Below are positions 1-5,470 of a DNA stretch of 5,470 nucleotides, in pieces. Where the stretch lies: assembly GCA_030614645.1 (NCBI GenBank), contig JAUWTR010000149.1:1-5470 (forward strand), in the 5' to 3' direction. The DNA is from Candidatus Aminicenantota bacterium (GTDB taxonomy: Bacteria > Acidobacteriota > Aminicenantia > Aminicenantales > Aminicenantaceae). Both the position numbers and the translations under genes were made by a program. The notes under the pieces were generated by a model. The model worked only from the letters and a program-made list of their open reading frames with translations. It did not search any database and was not told where the DNA came from. Positions within the stretch are counted from its first letter, which is position 1, and the number at the start of each line of letters is the position of its first letter.

Positions 1-162
1 ACCCTCGAAGAGCGACTCAGAAAGGCGGGTTAGGTCGGGTCGGAACCTTCAATGGCGCTCCGACATTCTCTAAATTCCTCCATCGAAAATGGATTACTCA
101 CGAGCTGAGATTACTGGGGTTAGGCTGGGACGGGGCGAGGCGTAAAGGGTGCAGCTGTAGTA
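1..162. other. Gene-free, G/C-richer segment
   Basis: I see no convincing coding frame on either strand. The stretch is visibly richer in G and C than the A/T-rich DNA that follows. It contains an imperfect 17-bp direct repeat, at 27-43 and 117-133, beginning GGGTTAGG in both copies and agreeing at 14 of 17 positions. It directly abuts the left copy of the long inverted repeat, so it may be a further part of that dispersed repeat or the end of a neighbouring locus. No tRNA, rRNA or known riboswitch pattern was recognised. Confidence 0.4.
27..133 (+). repeat. Imperfect 17-bp direct repeat pair (27-43, 117-133)
   Basis: Both copies start GGGTTAGG and end CGG or ACGG. They differ at three of 17 positions and their starts are 90 bp apart. 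G-rich runs of this kind can arise by chance in G/C-rich DNA, so the repeat is reported as a visible pattern only, without an assigned function. Confidence 0.35.
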
Positions 163-338
163 TTTTACCGCAAATCCTTTACAACAAAGCAGATACGGTG
201 AGATCGGCTCGCTTGAAAGGTAAAAAATGTCGATTAAAATTAAAGAAACAAGGAAAGAGAATTGAACTTGAAAAACTCTGGAAAATAATTATTGTGTGTG
301 AAAATCCAAAGCTAAAAGAAGCATCGACATTTTTTATG
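163..338 (-). repeat. Left copy of long inverted repeat (about 176 bp)
   Basis: Positions 163-236 match the reverse complement of 5396-5469 without gaps at 65 of 74 positions by my count. The inner edge (322-338, CATCGACATTTTTTATG) exactly matches the reverse complement of 5291-5307. The interior is diverged, but weak similarity is visible in register (a shared CTGGAAAAT near the middle and about 15 of 19 matches at 311-329), so this is one homologous unit. Read away from the genes, it starts 13 nt after the transporter stop codon. It has no coding potential. It may be a dispersed intergenic element, a transcript-end element, or one arm of a larger mobile unit. Confidence 0.8.
221..336. mobile_element. 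Candidate MITE-like core, left copy
   Basis: The core is bounded by perfect 14-bp terminal inverted repeats, TAAAAAATGTCGAT at 221-234 and its reverse complement at 323-336, with an 88-bp A-rich non-coding interior. The terminal TA on each side would fit the TA target duplication of IS630/Tc1-mariner-type elements. That assignment is an inference from end structure only, and no transposase lies in the window. A plain hairpin-forming repeat is the alternative. Confidence 0.45.
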
Positions 339-351
339 ATTAACCCTGTTT

Positions 352-2862
352 TCATTTTTTGGGGAAATTTTTGAGTAGCTGGCAGAATAACTTTTCTCTG
401 TCATGTAAGGGGATATCTTCGATAATAGGAAGGATCAGATCTCTATCATCCTTCTTCATAGTATTATCCAAGAGTTCGATAGCATAGGCGACGGAATGTT
501 TTGTGCCGGTTTTGATGTTTTGATAGGCTATGACAATATCTTCGTATGGATAAGTAAATCCTAAGAGTTTGAAAATGTTCATGAGGGATATTCCTAATGA
601 TATTTTCAAACTCTCTTTGGTTTCATCACTTCTTCTACCTGATTTTTGCTCATTGTACTCGAGGAAAATTTTATAATACTTTTTTATTAAGTATAAAATT
701 GTTTGTCTGATAATTTTTATCTTTATATGAATGGTAGGCTTTTCTGAGTGGATTCGATCTAGAGCATCAATGATTTCTGTTGATATGTCTTCTCTATTTT
801 TATCAAGTTCCGTGGTCAGGACATCGGTAGCACTTTGGGAACAGAGGCGTGATAATATAATAACAATGGCTTTCCTCTGTTCCAGGTTTTTTTCGCTGTC
901 TTCCAAATATTTTTTCAAGATATCAGTAGCCGCCTCACCATATTTTAAAAGGCCGGTGATCGCATCTTCCTTGGTTAGAGGATTGCTTAATTTGTGGATT
1001 ATGGCAGGAATGAGTTCTTTTTTCTTGAGTTTGGCTGCACTTTCTATGGCATAACGAGATACTTCAGAAGAATCATCATAAATAAGGTCTTCAAGTTTCT
1101 CTACTAGAGGAGAATCGGAATTCATCAAGCTGATGACCTTCGCCAGTTCCATTTTTTCCGTTTCAGCCTCTTTACTCTTTTCCATGACTTGTTCCGCGTG
1201 AAGGTTCATCACCTGCTGGTAGGCCTCCATGGACATGATATCGGATATGTCGGTTTTCAAGTTTTCTTCATCCAGTTCATCTTCAATACCAGGTACCCAT
1301 GCCGCGCCTTCTGCATCAAACAGATCGCCCAAGGCTGAAAGTTTCACCTCGTCTGATTTTTGGGCAATGATTTTTTTTAGTTCAGGAGTTAATTTTTCCT
1401 GCTGCAGTAGATCAAAAACATGTAAAGCATAGAGAACCGAACTGCGGTTTTTGCTTTCCAGGGTATCAAAGACCAATTTTGTGTAATCAATGTCCAGTTT
1501 CTCATCCACAGTTCTATCTGCCCGGCCCCATTTCAGCTTGATGTTTTGTTTGACAGTAGATATGTATTCGCGGGTGACCTGTAAATTTAGGAATATCCAA
1601 ATCAGAAGCAGAAAGGCAGATAAGAGACTGACGGCTATAACAGTGATTTTAGTTGAGCCCGGATCATCAAAATTAACTCCAATCAGGGAAAGCATTCCAA
1701 ATAAAGCCAGAAGCAAGATTGCACCAATGCTTTTAGCAAACCGGCTGAGAAACATGTCTATAAATATTTTTGCCTTATATTTGATGTCGGGGAAGACCGG
1801 GATATAAAGCAGTTCCCGGGAAGACTGATTTATAGAGTAAGATAAGCTTTTATCACTTCCTTTGATAAAAATAGCAAAAATCAAAACCGGCCAGATAGCG
1901 ATTCCCAAAGAGCACAGCAGCAGGATCAATGGAAAGAAAAGCAAGGTTATCCGAATACCGAACCGCTTGATAAGTTTCCCGGTGAAAAGAAGCTGCAGGA
2001 AAAAAGGCAAAATCAAGATGCCGGCACTAAAGAAACCGAAAAATGAGGCCATATTGGTGTTAACGGATTGAGATCTCTCTATGATGTGTTTGTACTGCCA
2101 GTCGATAAAAGTGGAGACTACAGCAGTTATTGCCACCACTGAAGCCAACAGTCTTAAATAGTGATCTTTGGCAACAGTAAAAAAACAATCTCTGAAACCT
2201 ACCTTTTCCGACAGGCCCTTGGTTTCTTTTGACTGAATGGGAATTTTCTTCTTTCGGAAAAAAACCAAATTCACTATCAAAACACATAGAATAAGAAAAC
2301 CGGCAGAGAGCAGTAGCAAGCCGTAAGGAGTGTTGGATTTAGAAATAATTCCAGTCAGCAAACCTCCTGATATCCCGCCCAAAATGCCGCCGCTGACAAA
2401 AAAGCCAATCATTCTTTTTGCTTCTCGCGGATTGAAGACATCATTGACGGTTATCCAGAACTGGGTCACCAGCACGGCGGTCAGGATATTAACCCATATC
2501 CATAAAGCCAGGCTGAGCCCTTTTCGGATCTGAGGAAAACTGTAAAAAAGGAAAAAAAATAAAATTCCCGTGGAGATGAACAATATTAAGCTGGAAATGA
2601 TCAAAAGGCGTCTTGAAATTTTGACCTGGAGTTTAGAGTGAAAAGCTACCACGAAGCCGACGAGAATGGCAGTAGCATAAGCGTAGGGGAGATTTTCCGA
2701 TTTAAGATATTCTAAAAAAACGGCGTCTCTAAGCGGTTTCAGGATGGTTAAAGGTGTAGTGATGAAAAAGAAATATAAAAAAAGAAGCAGAGCAATAATC
2801 TCTTCTCCCGGATGGATGTCAGTTACCCTAGATAAGGCCTGGTAGAGTCGGCTTTTTGTCAT
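352..2862 (-). CDS. Npt/TLC-type ATP/ADP-translocase-like transporter with C-terminal HEAT-type domain
   Basis: This 836-residue inner-membrane protein resembles the nucleotide (NTP/NDP) transporter family of plastids, Rickettsia and Chlamydia, in the long form found in free-living bacteria. Residues about 21-428 hold 11-12 hydrophobic segments. Family-like motifs are LKPLRDAVFLEYL (41-53), FWITVNDVFNPREAKR (135-150) with a following glycine-rich helix (158-171), and SYSINQSSRELLYIPV (341-356) followed by KYKAKIFID (361-369). Residues about 456-836 are soluble, helical and HEAT-like (clear units at about 585-700), with an acidic, Glu/Lys-rich stretch at 525-575 and the terminal signature AYAIELLDNTM (792-802). 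The start is fixed by an in-frame TGA at 2869-2871, only two codons upstream of ATG. No clear Shine-Dalgarno sequence is visible, so translation may depend on coupling with the STAS gene 29 nt upstream. The substrate is not determinable; nucleotide exchange is only the family precedent. Confidence 0.82.
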   Translation of the reverse strand: MTKSRLYQALSRVTDIHPGEEIIALLLFLYFFFITTPLTILKPLRDAVFLEYLKSENLPYAYATAILVGFVVAFHSKLQVKISRRLLIISSLILFISTGILFFFLFYSFPQIRKGLSLALWIWVNILTAVLVTQFWITVNDVFNPREAKRMIGFFVSGGILGGISGGLLTGIISKSNTPYGLLLLSAGFLILCVLIVNLVFFRKKKIPIQSKETKGLSEKVGFRDCFFTVAKDHYLRLLASVVAITAVVSTFIDWQYKHIIERSQSVNTNMASFFGFFSAGILILPFFLQLLFTGKLIKRFGIRITLLFFPLILLLCSLGIAIWPVLIFAIFIKGSDKSLSYSINQSSRELLYIPVFPDIKYKAKIFIDMFLSRFAKSIGAILLLALFGMLSLIGVNFDDPGSTKITVIAVSLLSAFLLLIWIFLNLQVTREYISTVKQNIKLKWGRADRTVDEKLDIDYTKLVFDTLESKNRSSVLYALHVFDLLQQEKLTPELKKIIAQKSDEVKLSALGDLFDAEGAAWVPGIEDELDEENLKTDISDIMSMEAYQQVMNLHAEQVMEKSKEAETEKMELAKVISLMNSDSPLVEKLEDLIYDDSSEVSRYAIESAAKLKKKELIPAIIHKLSNPLTKEDAITGLLKYGEAATDILKKYLEDSEKNLEQRKAIVIILSRLCSQSATDVLTTELDKNREDISTEIIDALDRIHSEKPTIHIKIKIIRQTILYLIKKYYKIFLEYNEQKSGRRSDETKESLKISLGISLMNIFKLLGFTYPYEDIVIAYQNIKTGTKHSVAYAIELLDNTMKKDDRDLILPIIEDIPLHDREKLFCQLLKNFPKK

Positions 2863-2891
2863 TAAGGATCACGGTGAAATAGAAATTAAAT

Positions 2892-3239
2892 CTAAGAACT
2901 GTGAAAACTCTCTAGAGCCGTTTCCTCGTTATCATAAATTTCCAGCACTTTGGTTAGTGCTGTGACCTGAAAAATCAAATATAGTTTTTTTGAGATTTTT
3001 GACAGCTTTAGTTTTCCCCCCAAATTCTGAGTGGAAATGTAGCTGGCAAGTATTTCTCCTACTCCAAAACTATCAATGAATTCGACCTCTTTAAGGTTAA
3101 GTAAAATATGGATTTTTTCAGAGGCTAACTGTTCCTTCACCATTTGGTGCAGAGTCACATTAGTGACTTCCGAGCGTCTGATCTCTCCTGATATGTCGAG
3201 AATCACAACACGTTTTTTTTCTCTAAGATCTATTTTCAT
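2892..3239 (-). CDS. STAS-domain protein, anti-sigma factor antagonist type
   Basis: The 115-residue single-domain protein has the standard length for SpoIIAA/RsbV-like proteins. It opens with the beta strands typical of the fold (VVILDISGEI, 11-20). It then has LLNLKEVEFIDSFGVGEIL (46-64), in which D56-S57 followed by FGVG matches the conserved phosphorylation loop; S57 is the predicted site for a serine kinase/anti-sigma partner. The C-terminal part (GGKLKLSKIS..LIFQVTALTKVLEIYDNEETAL) also fits the family. No kinase, PP2C phosphatase or sigma factor is in the window, so the partner is unknown. It is the first gene of the leftward operon, 29 nt before the transporter gene. A role in controlling that transporter is inferred by analogy with the STAS domains fused to SulP transporters. 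A possible weak ribosome site (AGAGA) lies just upstream of ATG. Confidence 0.88.
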   Translation of the reverse strand: MKIDLREKKRVVILDISGEIRRSEVTNVTLHQMVKEQLASEKIHILLNLKEVEFIDSFGVGEILASYISTQNLGGKLKLSKISKKLYLIFQVTALTKVLEIYDNEETALESFHSS

Positions 3240-3257
3240 TTATTCTCTGTTAATTAG

Positions 3258-3286
3258 CTTTTATCAGAAGAAAAATTTATTGTCAA
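3258..3286 (-). promoter_or_regulatory. Candidate sigma70-type promoter for STAS-transporter operon
   Basis: On the minus strand a perfect TTGACA -35 box (3286-3281) is followed after 17 nt by TAAAAG (3263-3258), a 4/6 match to TATAAT. It lies about 20 nt upstream of the STAS start codon, which gives a very short leader. The strong -35 and weak -10 could suit an activator-assisted or weak promoter. Confidence 0.45.
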
Positions 3287-3298
3287 TCATTTTCAAGT

Positions 3299-3341
3299 GA
3301 TTGCGTCGTCATTGCGGGCGACTATAAGGAGCGAAGCAATC
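3299..3341 (+). repeat. 43-nt hairpin-forming intergenic repeat (GATTGC...GCAATC)
   Basis: The arms GATTGCGTCG (3299-3308) and CGAAGCAATC (3332-3341) pair with a single mismatch around a 23-nt loop that contains CATTGCGGGCGAC. The sequence resembles a dispersed repeat of the form 'GTCATTGCGAGC...GCGAAGCAATCT' that I recall from intergenic regions of many unrelated bacterial genomes. It sits exactly between the two divergent promoters, so it may separate them or contribute to transcript structure, but no function is shown here. Confidence 0.7.
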
Positions 3342-3351
3342 TTATCGGTCC

Positions 3352-3380
3352 TTGCCATATAGCCAGAATACACCTATAAT
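3352..3380 (+). promoter_or_regulatory. Strong sigma70-type promoter for phosphatase operon
   Basis: TTGCCA (3352-3357, 5/6 match to the -35 consensus) is separated by the ideal 17 nt from a perfect TATAAT (3375-3380). Transcription would begin near 3387, giving a leader of about 35 nt before the phosphatase ATG. This is the best promoter match in the window. Confidence 0.7.
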
Positions 3381-3411
3381 TTAAGAGGAAGGTGTGAAAA
3401 ACAACAGATTC

Positions 3412-3415
3412 AGGG
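3412..3415 (+). promoter_or_regulatory. Shine-Dalgarno site supporting the phosphatase start
   Basis: AGGG lies 6 nt before the ATG at 3422, a usual spacing. This favours that start over the next in-frame ATG at codon 16 (3467), whose preceding AAGGG is too close to it. Confidence 0.55.
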
Positions 3416-3421
3416 AAAAAA

Positions 3422-4501
3422 ATGGTCCAATATACTAAGAAAGAGCGAAGCTTCATCTTGAAGGGCATGACCTCTTACCAAAAAAGGGTTCTCTCTTTCG
3501 TTATCTTTTTCATTGCTGCGTTATCCCTGCTTTATCCCGCAAAAAAACAATGTATTTGGAACGGGGTGGAAAAAATAGTGTCCGTAGCGGATATTCATGG
3601 TGATTATGATAAATTTGAACTGATTCTAAAAAAAACCGGATTGATTGATGAAGAACTTAACTGGAGTGGTGGCAAAATCCATTTGGTTCAAACCGGAGAT
3701 ATAATGGACAGGGGACCGGATGCCCGGAAAGTTTTTGATCTTTTGATTCGACTGGAGGAAGAGGCAGAAGCAGTGGGAGGGAAGGTTCATGTTCTTCTGG
3801 GAAACCATGAGGAAGCCAATATCCTGGGGGTGGCCTTTGATCGAGTGGGGTATGTCACATCTGGACAATTGGTTTCATTTCTTCCTGAAAAATACCGGGA
3901 AAAACTAGAAAATCAAGTGCGTGAAAACTTTTCTAATAATTCGAATTCCTCTTTTAGCATAGATAAGGAATTAAAAAGTTTTTGGGCTGACAAAATACGA
4001 AACGATCGTAAAACCCGGGACGAGTACAATAAGAATTTCAAGAAATTATATGGGAAATGGCTGCTCTCAAAAAATGTTGTGATTAAAATCAATGATATCA
4101 TTTTTGTACATGGTGGCATCAATAAGAGTTTTTCAAGTTGGTCTTTGGAAGAGATCAACATGCGTACCCGTTATGAATTTATACAACTGGGTATGGGAAA
4201 GAGAGTGAATCTGCTGATTACCTATCAGAGCAATAGCCCCCTTTGGTATAGAGGCCTGATCAACAATGATGAGGAAGAGTATAAAGAGGAAGTTGACAAA
4301 ATATTAGAGGACCTGGAAGCAAACTATATAGTGGTAGGACATACGGTGAGAACTGAGGGTAATCCTGCGAAACTCAGCCGGTTTAATGGGAAAGTGTGGG
4401 GTATGGATACGGGGATATCCAGATATTATAGAGGCTATATGAGCGCCCTGATCATTGATCAAGGCGCTTTTAAGGTTTGGGAGATGAAGGATGAAAAATA
4501 A
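3422..4501 (+). CDS. Exported calcineurin-like metallophosphoesterase (Shelphs-like phosphatase)
   Basis: This 359-residue PPP-type metallophosphatase is predicted to hydrolyse phosphoester bonds with a two-metal centre. The motifs occur in the expected order: ADIHGD (D57, H59), GDIMDRG (D93, D96, R97), GNHE (N128, H129), FVHGGIN (H230) and VGHT (H307). The DIHGD start, PLWYRG motif and MDTGIS tail suggest the Shewanella-like (Shelphs) branch rather than the bis(5'-nucleosyl)-tetraphosphatase ApaH. A positively charged N-terminus and hydrophobic segment (about 23-40) point to an uncleaved anchor or Sec signal, with the enzyme outside the cytoplasmic membrane. Starting at M16 would give a more classical signal peptide; ATG 3422 is chosen for its ribosome site. 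The region between GNHE and HGG is long and charged but fits the branch. The gene overlaps the next one by 11 nt, implying co-translation. The substrate (phosphoprotein or small molecule) is unknown. Confidence 0.87.
   Translation: MVQYTKKERSFILKGMTSYQKRVLSFVIFFIAALSLLYPAKKQCIWNGVEKIVSVADIHGDYDKFELILKKTGLIDEELNWSGGKIHLVQTGDIMDRGPDARKVFDLLIRLEEEAEAVGGKVHVLLGNHEEANILGVAFDRVGYVTSGQLVSFLPEKYREKLENQVRENFSNNSNSSFSIDKELKSFWADKIRNDRKTRDEYNKNFKKLYGKWLLSKNVVIKINDIIFVHGGINKSFSSWSLEEINMRTRYEFIQLGMGKRVNLLITYQSNSPLWYRGLINNDEEEYKEEVDKILEDLEANYIVVGHTVRTEGNPAKLSRFNGKVWGMDTGISRYYRGYMSALIIDQGAFKVWEMKDEK
4479..4483 (+). promoter_or_regulatory. Shine-Dalgarno site inside the phosphatase gene
   Basis: GGGAG lies 7 nt before ATG 4491 and within the last codons of the phosphatase. 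It supports translation of the downstream gene from the overlapping start, by coupling or reinitiation. Confidence 0.6.
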
Positions 4502-5261
4502 TAAATATTATCTTTCAATGTTTTTTTTCTGTTTGAGTGTTGTCGTATGTTTTGGCAGCATAGAAAATAACCCTGGTATTCTGGAAGATGAAAGCAAACT
4601 TGAACTGGAGCTTTATTTGCGTACCGCTAGGATTGTCTCTGCTATCCCGGACGAGGATGCCGGCCGGAGTGAGCCTTGGAGAATTACTCTGAGTGATGGC
4701 AAGCAAATGCTAAAAGGATGGTTCAAGCACATAAATAGAGTTCGCCCGCATATACTGCCGGACAGCTATAAATATGAGCTGGCAGCTTATGAACTAGATA
4801 AATTGCTTGACTTCAATGTGGTGCCGCCCATCGTAGAAAGAGAGATAAAGGGATACATCGGTTCCCTGCAATTATTTGTGGAAGATTGCAGCCACCTGAG
4901 TGAGTTAAAAAGAAAGAAAGACAAGATCCTGGAATCTGAAAAAATCAAAGCCGATTTGCAGGAGATCGTGGTTTTTGAAATCCTTACTTATTGTGAACGC
5001 AACATTGAAAGCGAAAAGGATATTTTAATCCATGACACGAACGGCAAGGTTTGCAGGGTGGATTTCTCCCAAGCTTTTGATACTAAGCCTCATTTCCCCC
5101 CAGGAATAGAAGATGTAAAGTGTTCTGCCAAGATTCAAAAAAGCCTGGCCGATTTATCCCAGGAAAAGATTGAAACTGCCCTTAACCCCTTTCTCAATGA
5201 AAAGGAAATCAGCGCTTTGCTGGCAAGAAAAGAATTACTGGTGAAGAAACTGAAGCAATAA
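4491..5261 (+). CDS. Predicted exported FAM20/HipA-like kinase-fold protein, probably catalytically altered
   Basis: The protein has 256 residues. Residues 6-22 form a hydrophobic Sec-type signal, and C20 is not in a good lipobox. The remainder resembles a bacterial family with a kinase-like (FAM20/HipA/PI3-4-kinase) fold: YLRTARIVSAI (42-52), a beta hairpin ending in GWFKHIN with candidate nucleotide-binding K79, then YELAAYELDKLL (95-106) with candidate helix-C E96, VVPPIVEREIKGYIGSLQLFVE (110-131) and a C-terminal ILIHDTNGKVCRVDFSQAF (178-196). As I recall the family, the catalytic stretch reads approximately N-x-D-R-x-x-x-N-I-L and ends in I-D-x-x-R-A-F. Here the corresponding residues are Y167, E169, R170 and D177; only the metal-binding-type D191 is kept. 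It may be a pseudokinase or use altered chemistry. The 11-nt overlap with the phosphatase gene and the shared export signals suggest that the two work together. The fold call rests on motif memory. Confidence 0.55.
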   Translation: MKNNKYYLSMFFFCLSVVVCFGSIENNPGILEDESKLELELYLRTARIVSAIPDEDAGRSEPWRITLSDGKQMLKGWFKHINRVRPHILPDSYKYELAAYELDKLLDFNVVPPIVEREIKGYIGSLQLFVEDCSHLSELKRKKDKILESEKIKADLQEIVVFEILTYCERNIESEKDILIHDTNGKVCRVDFSQAFDTKPHFPPGIEDVKCSAKIQKSLADLSQEKIETALNPFLNEKEISALLARKELLVKKLKQ

Positions 5262-5290
5262 AAGCCGGGCCATAATTAGCCTGAACTATT

Positions 5291-5469
5291 CATAAAAAAT
5301 GTCGATGTTCATTTTAACTTATTTAATGTCACGATTTAACCAGATTTTCCAGGAAATTCCAAAGATAAAACTGTTGGCTTTGCACTTTTTATTTATAATC
5401 GACATTTTTTACCTAAAAGGCGAGTCGATCTTACCGTATCTGCTTCGTTCCAAAGGATTTGCGGTAAAA
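5291..5469 (+). repeat. Right copy of long inverted repeat (about 179 bp)
   Basis: This is the partner of 163-338 in opposite orientation. 5396-5469 is the reverse complement of 163-236 at 65 of 74 positions, and 5291-5307 is the exact reverse complement of 322-338. It starts 29 nt after the last stop codon of the rightward operon and runs to the window edge, so the repeat may continue outward. The interior (5308-5395) is A/T-rich, non-coding and more diverged than the ends. Because orientation relative to the upstream gene is the same at both ends, a role at transcript 3' ends is possible. Confidence 0.8.
5293..5411. mobile_element. Candidate MITE-like core, right copy
   Basis: The same 14-bp terminal inverted repeats as the left core (TAAAAAATGTCGAT at 5293-5306 and its complement at 5398-5411) enclose a 91-bp interior, compared with 88 bp on the left. 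Terminal TA dinucleotides again fit a TA target duplication. If transcribed, the ends would form a long-stem hairpin. No open reading frame is present. Confidence 0.45.
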
Positions 5470-5470
5470 G

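Noticed and set aside
163..338. Integron attC site or CRISPR repeat
   Set aside because: No GTTRRRY/RYYYAAC core pair and no regularly spaced short repeats. Only two inverted copies more than 5 kb apart are visible.
345..375. Intrinsic terminator after the transporter (AAATTTCCCCAAAAAA on the minus strand)
   Set aside because: The possible stem is very short and A/T-only, and part of it lies within the coding sequence. It does not support a terminator call.
731..2533. Several plus-strand open frames of 67-107 codons opposite the transporter gene
   Set aside because: They lie wholly antisense to a well-supported 836-residue gene, have low-complexity Ser-rich products and show no recognisable domain.
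3422..4501. ApaH diadenosine tetraphosphatase
   Set aside because: The metal motifs are shared, but the N-terminal export segment, the PLWYRG motif and the length fit the Shelphs-like branch better.
4491..4560. Lipoprotein signal with Cys20 as the lipid anchor
   Set aside because: The residues before C20 are V-V-V, which lack the small residue expected just before a lipobox cysteine.
5262..5290. Terminator hairpin after the kinase-like gene (GGC...GCC)
   Set aside because: The stem is only 3 bp with no following T-run.

Overview
The window reads as chromosomal DNA from a Gram-negative-type bacterium of moderate, A/T-leaning composition that is neither enteric nor Firmicute. Two clues support this: two proteins with Sec-type export signals, and a copy of the 'CATTGCG...GCGAAGCAATC' intergenic repeat seen in many candidate-phylum, deltaproteobacterial and related genomes. 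The protein types (HEAT-fused ATP/ADP-translocase-like transporter, FLRTA-type kinase-like protein, Shelphs-type phosphatase) would suit Aminicenantes/Acidobacteria-like lineages. That placement is a guess from family memory, not something the sequence proves.

Layout: 1-162 is a gene-free, G/C-richer stretch. 163-338 is a repeat unit. 352-3239 is a leftward two-gene operon: a STAS-domain protein (2892-3239), then an 836-residue nucleotide-transporter-like membrane protein with a C-terminal HEAT-type domain (352-2862). 3240-3421 is a divergent promoter region holding a 43-nt hairpin repeat. 3422-5261 is a rightward two-gene operon: an exported calcineurin-like phosphatase (3422-4501) overlapping by 11 nt a predicted exported FAM20/HipA-like kinase-related protein (4491-5261). 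5291-5469 is a second, inverted copy of the left repeat unit. All four genes look intact.

The leftward operon pairs a small phospho-switch-type STAS protein with a multi-pass transporter, so the STAS protein may signal to or regulate the transporter. The rightward operon pairs a phosphatase with a kinase-fold protein, both apparently outside the cytoplasm; the kinase member has lost several expected catalytic residues.

The least expected structure is the matched pair of about 177-bp repeats in inverted orientation. Each starts shortly after the last stop codon of one of the diverging operons and carries 14-bp perfect terminal inverted repeats around a core of about 118 bp. This looks like a pair of non-autonomous (MITE-like) or transcript-end-associated repeats bracketing the four-gene block.
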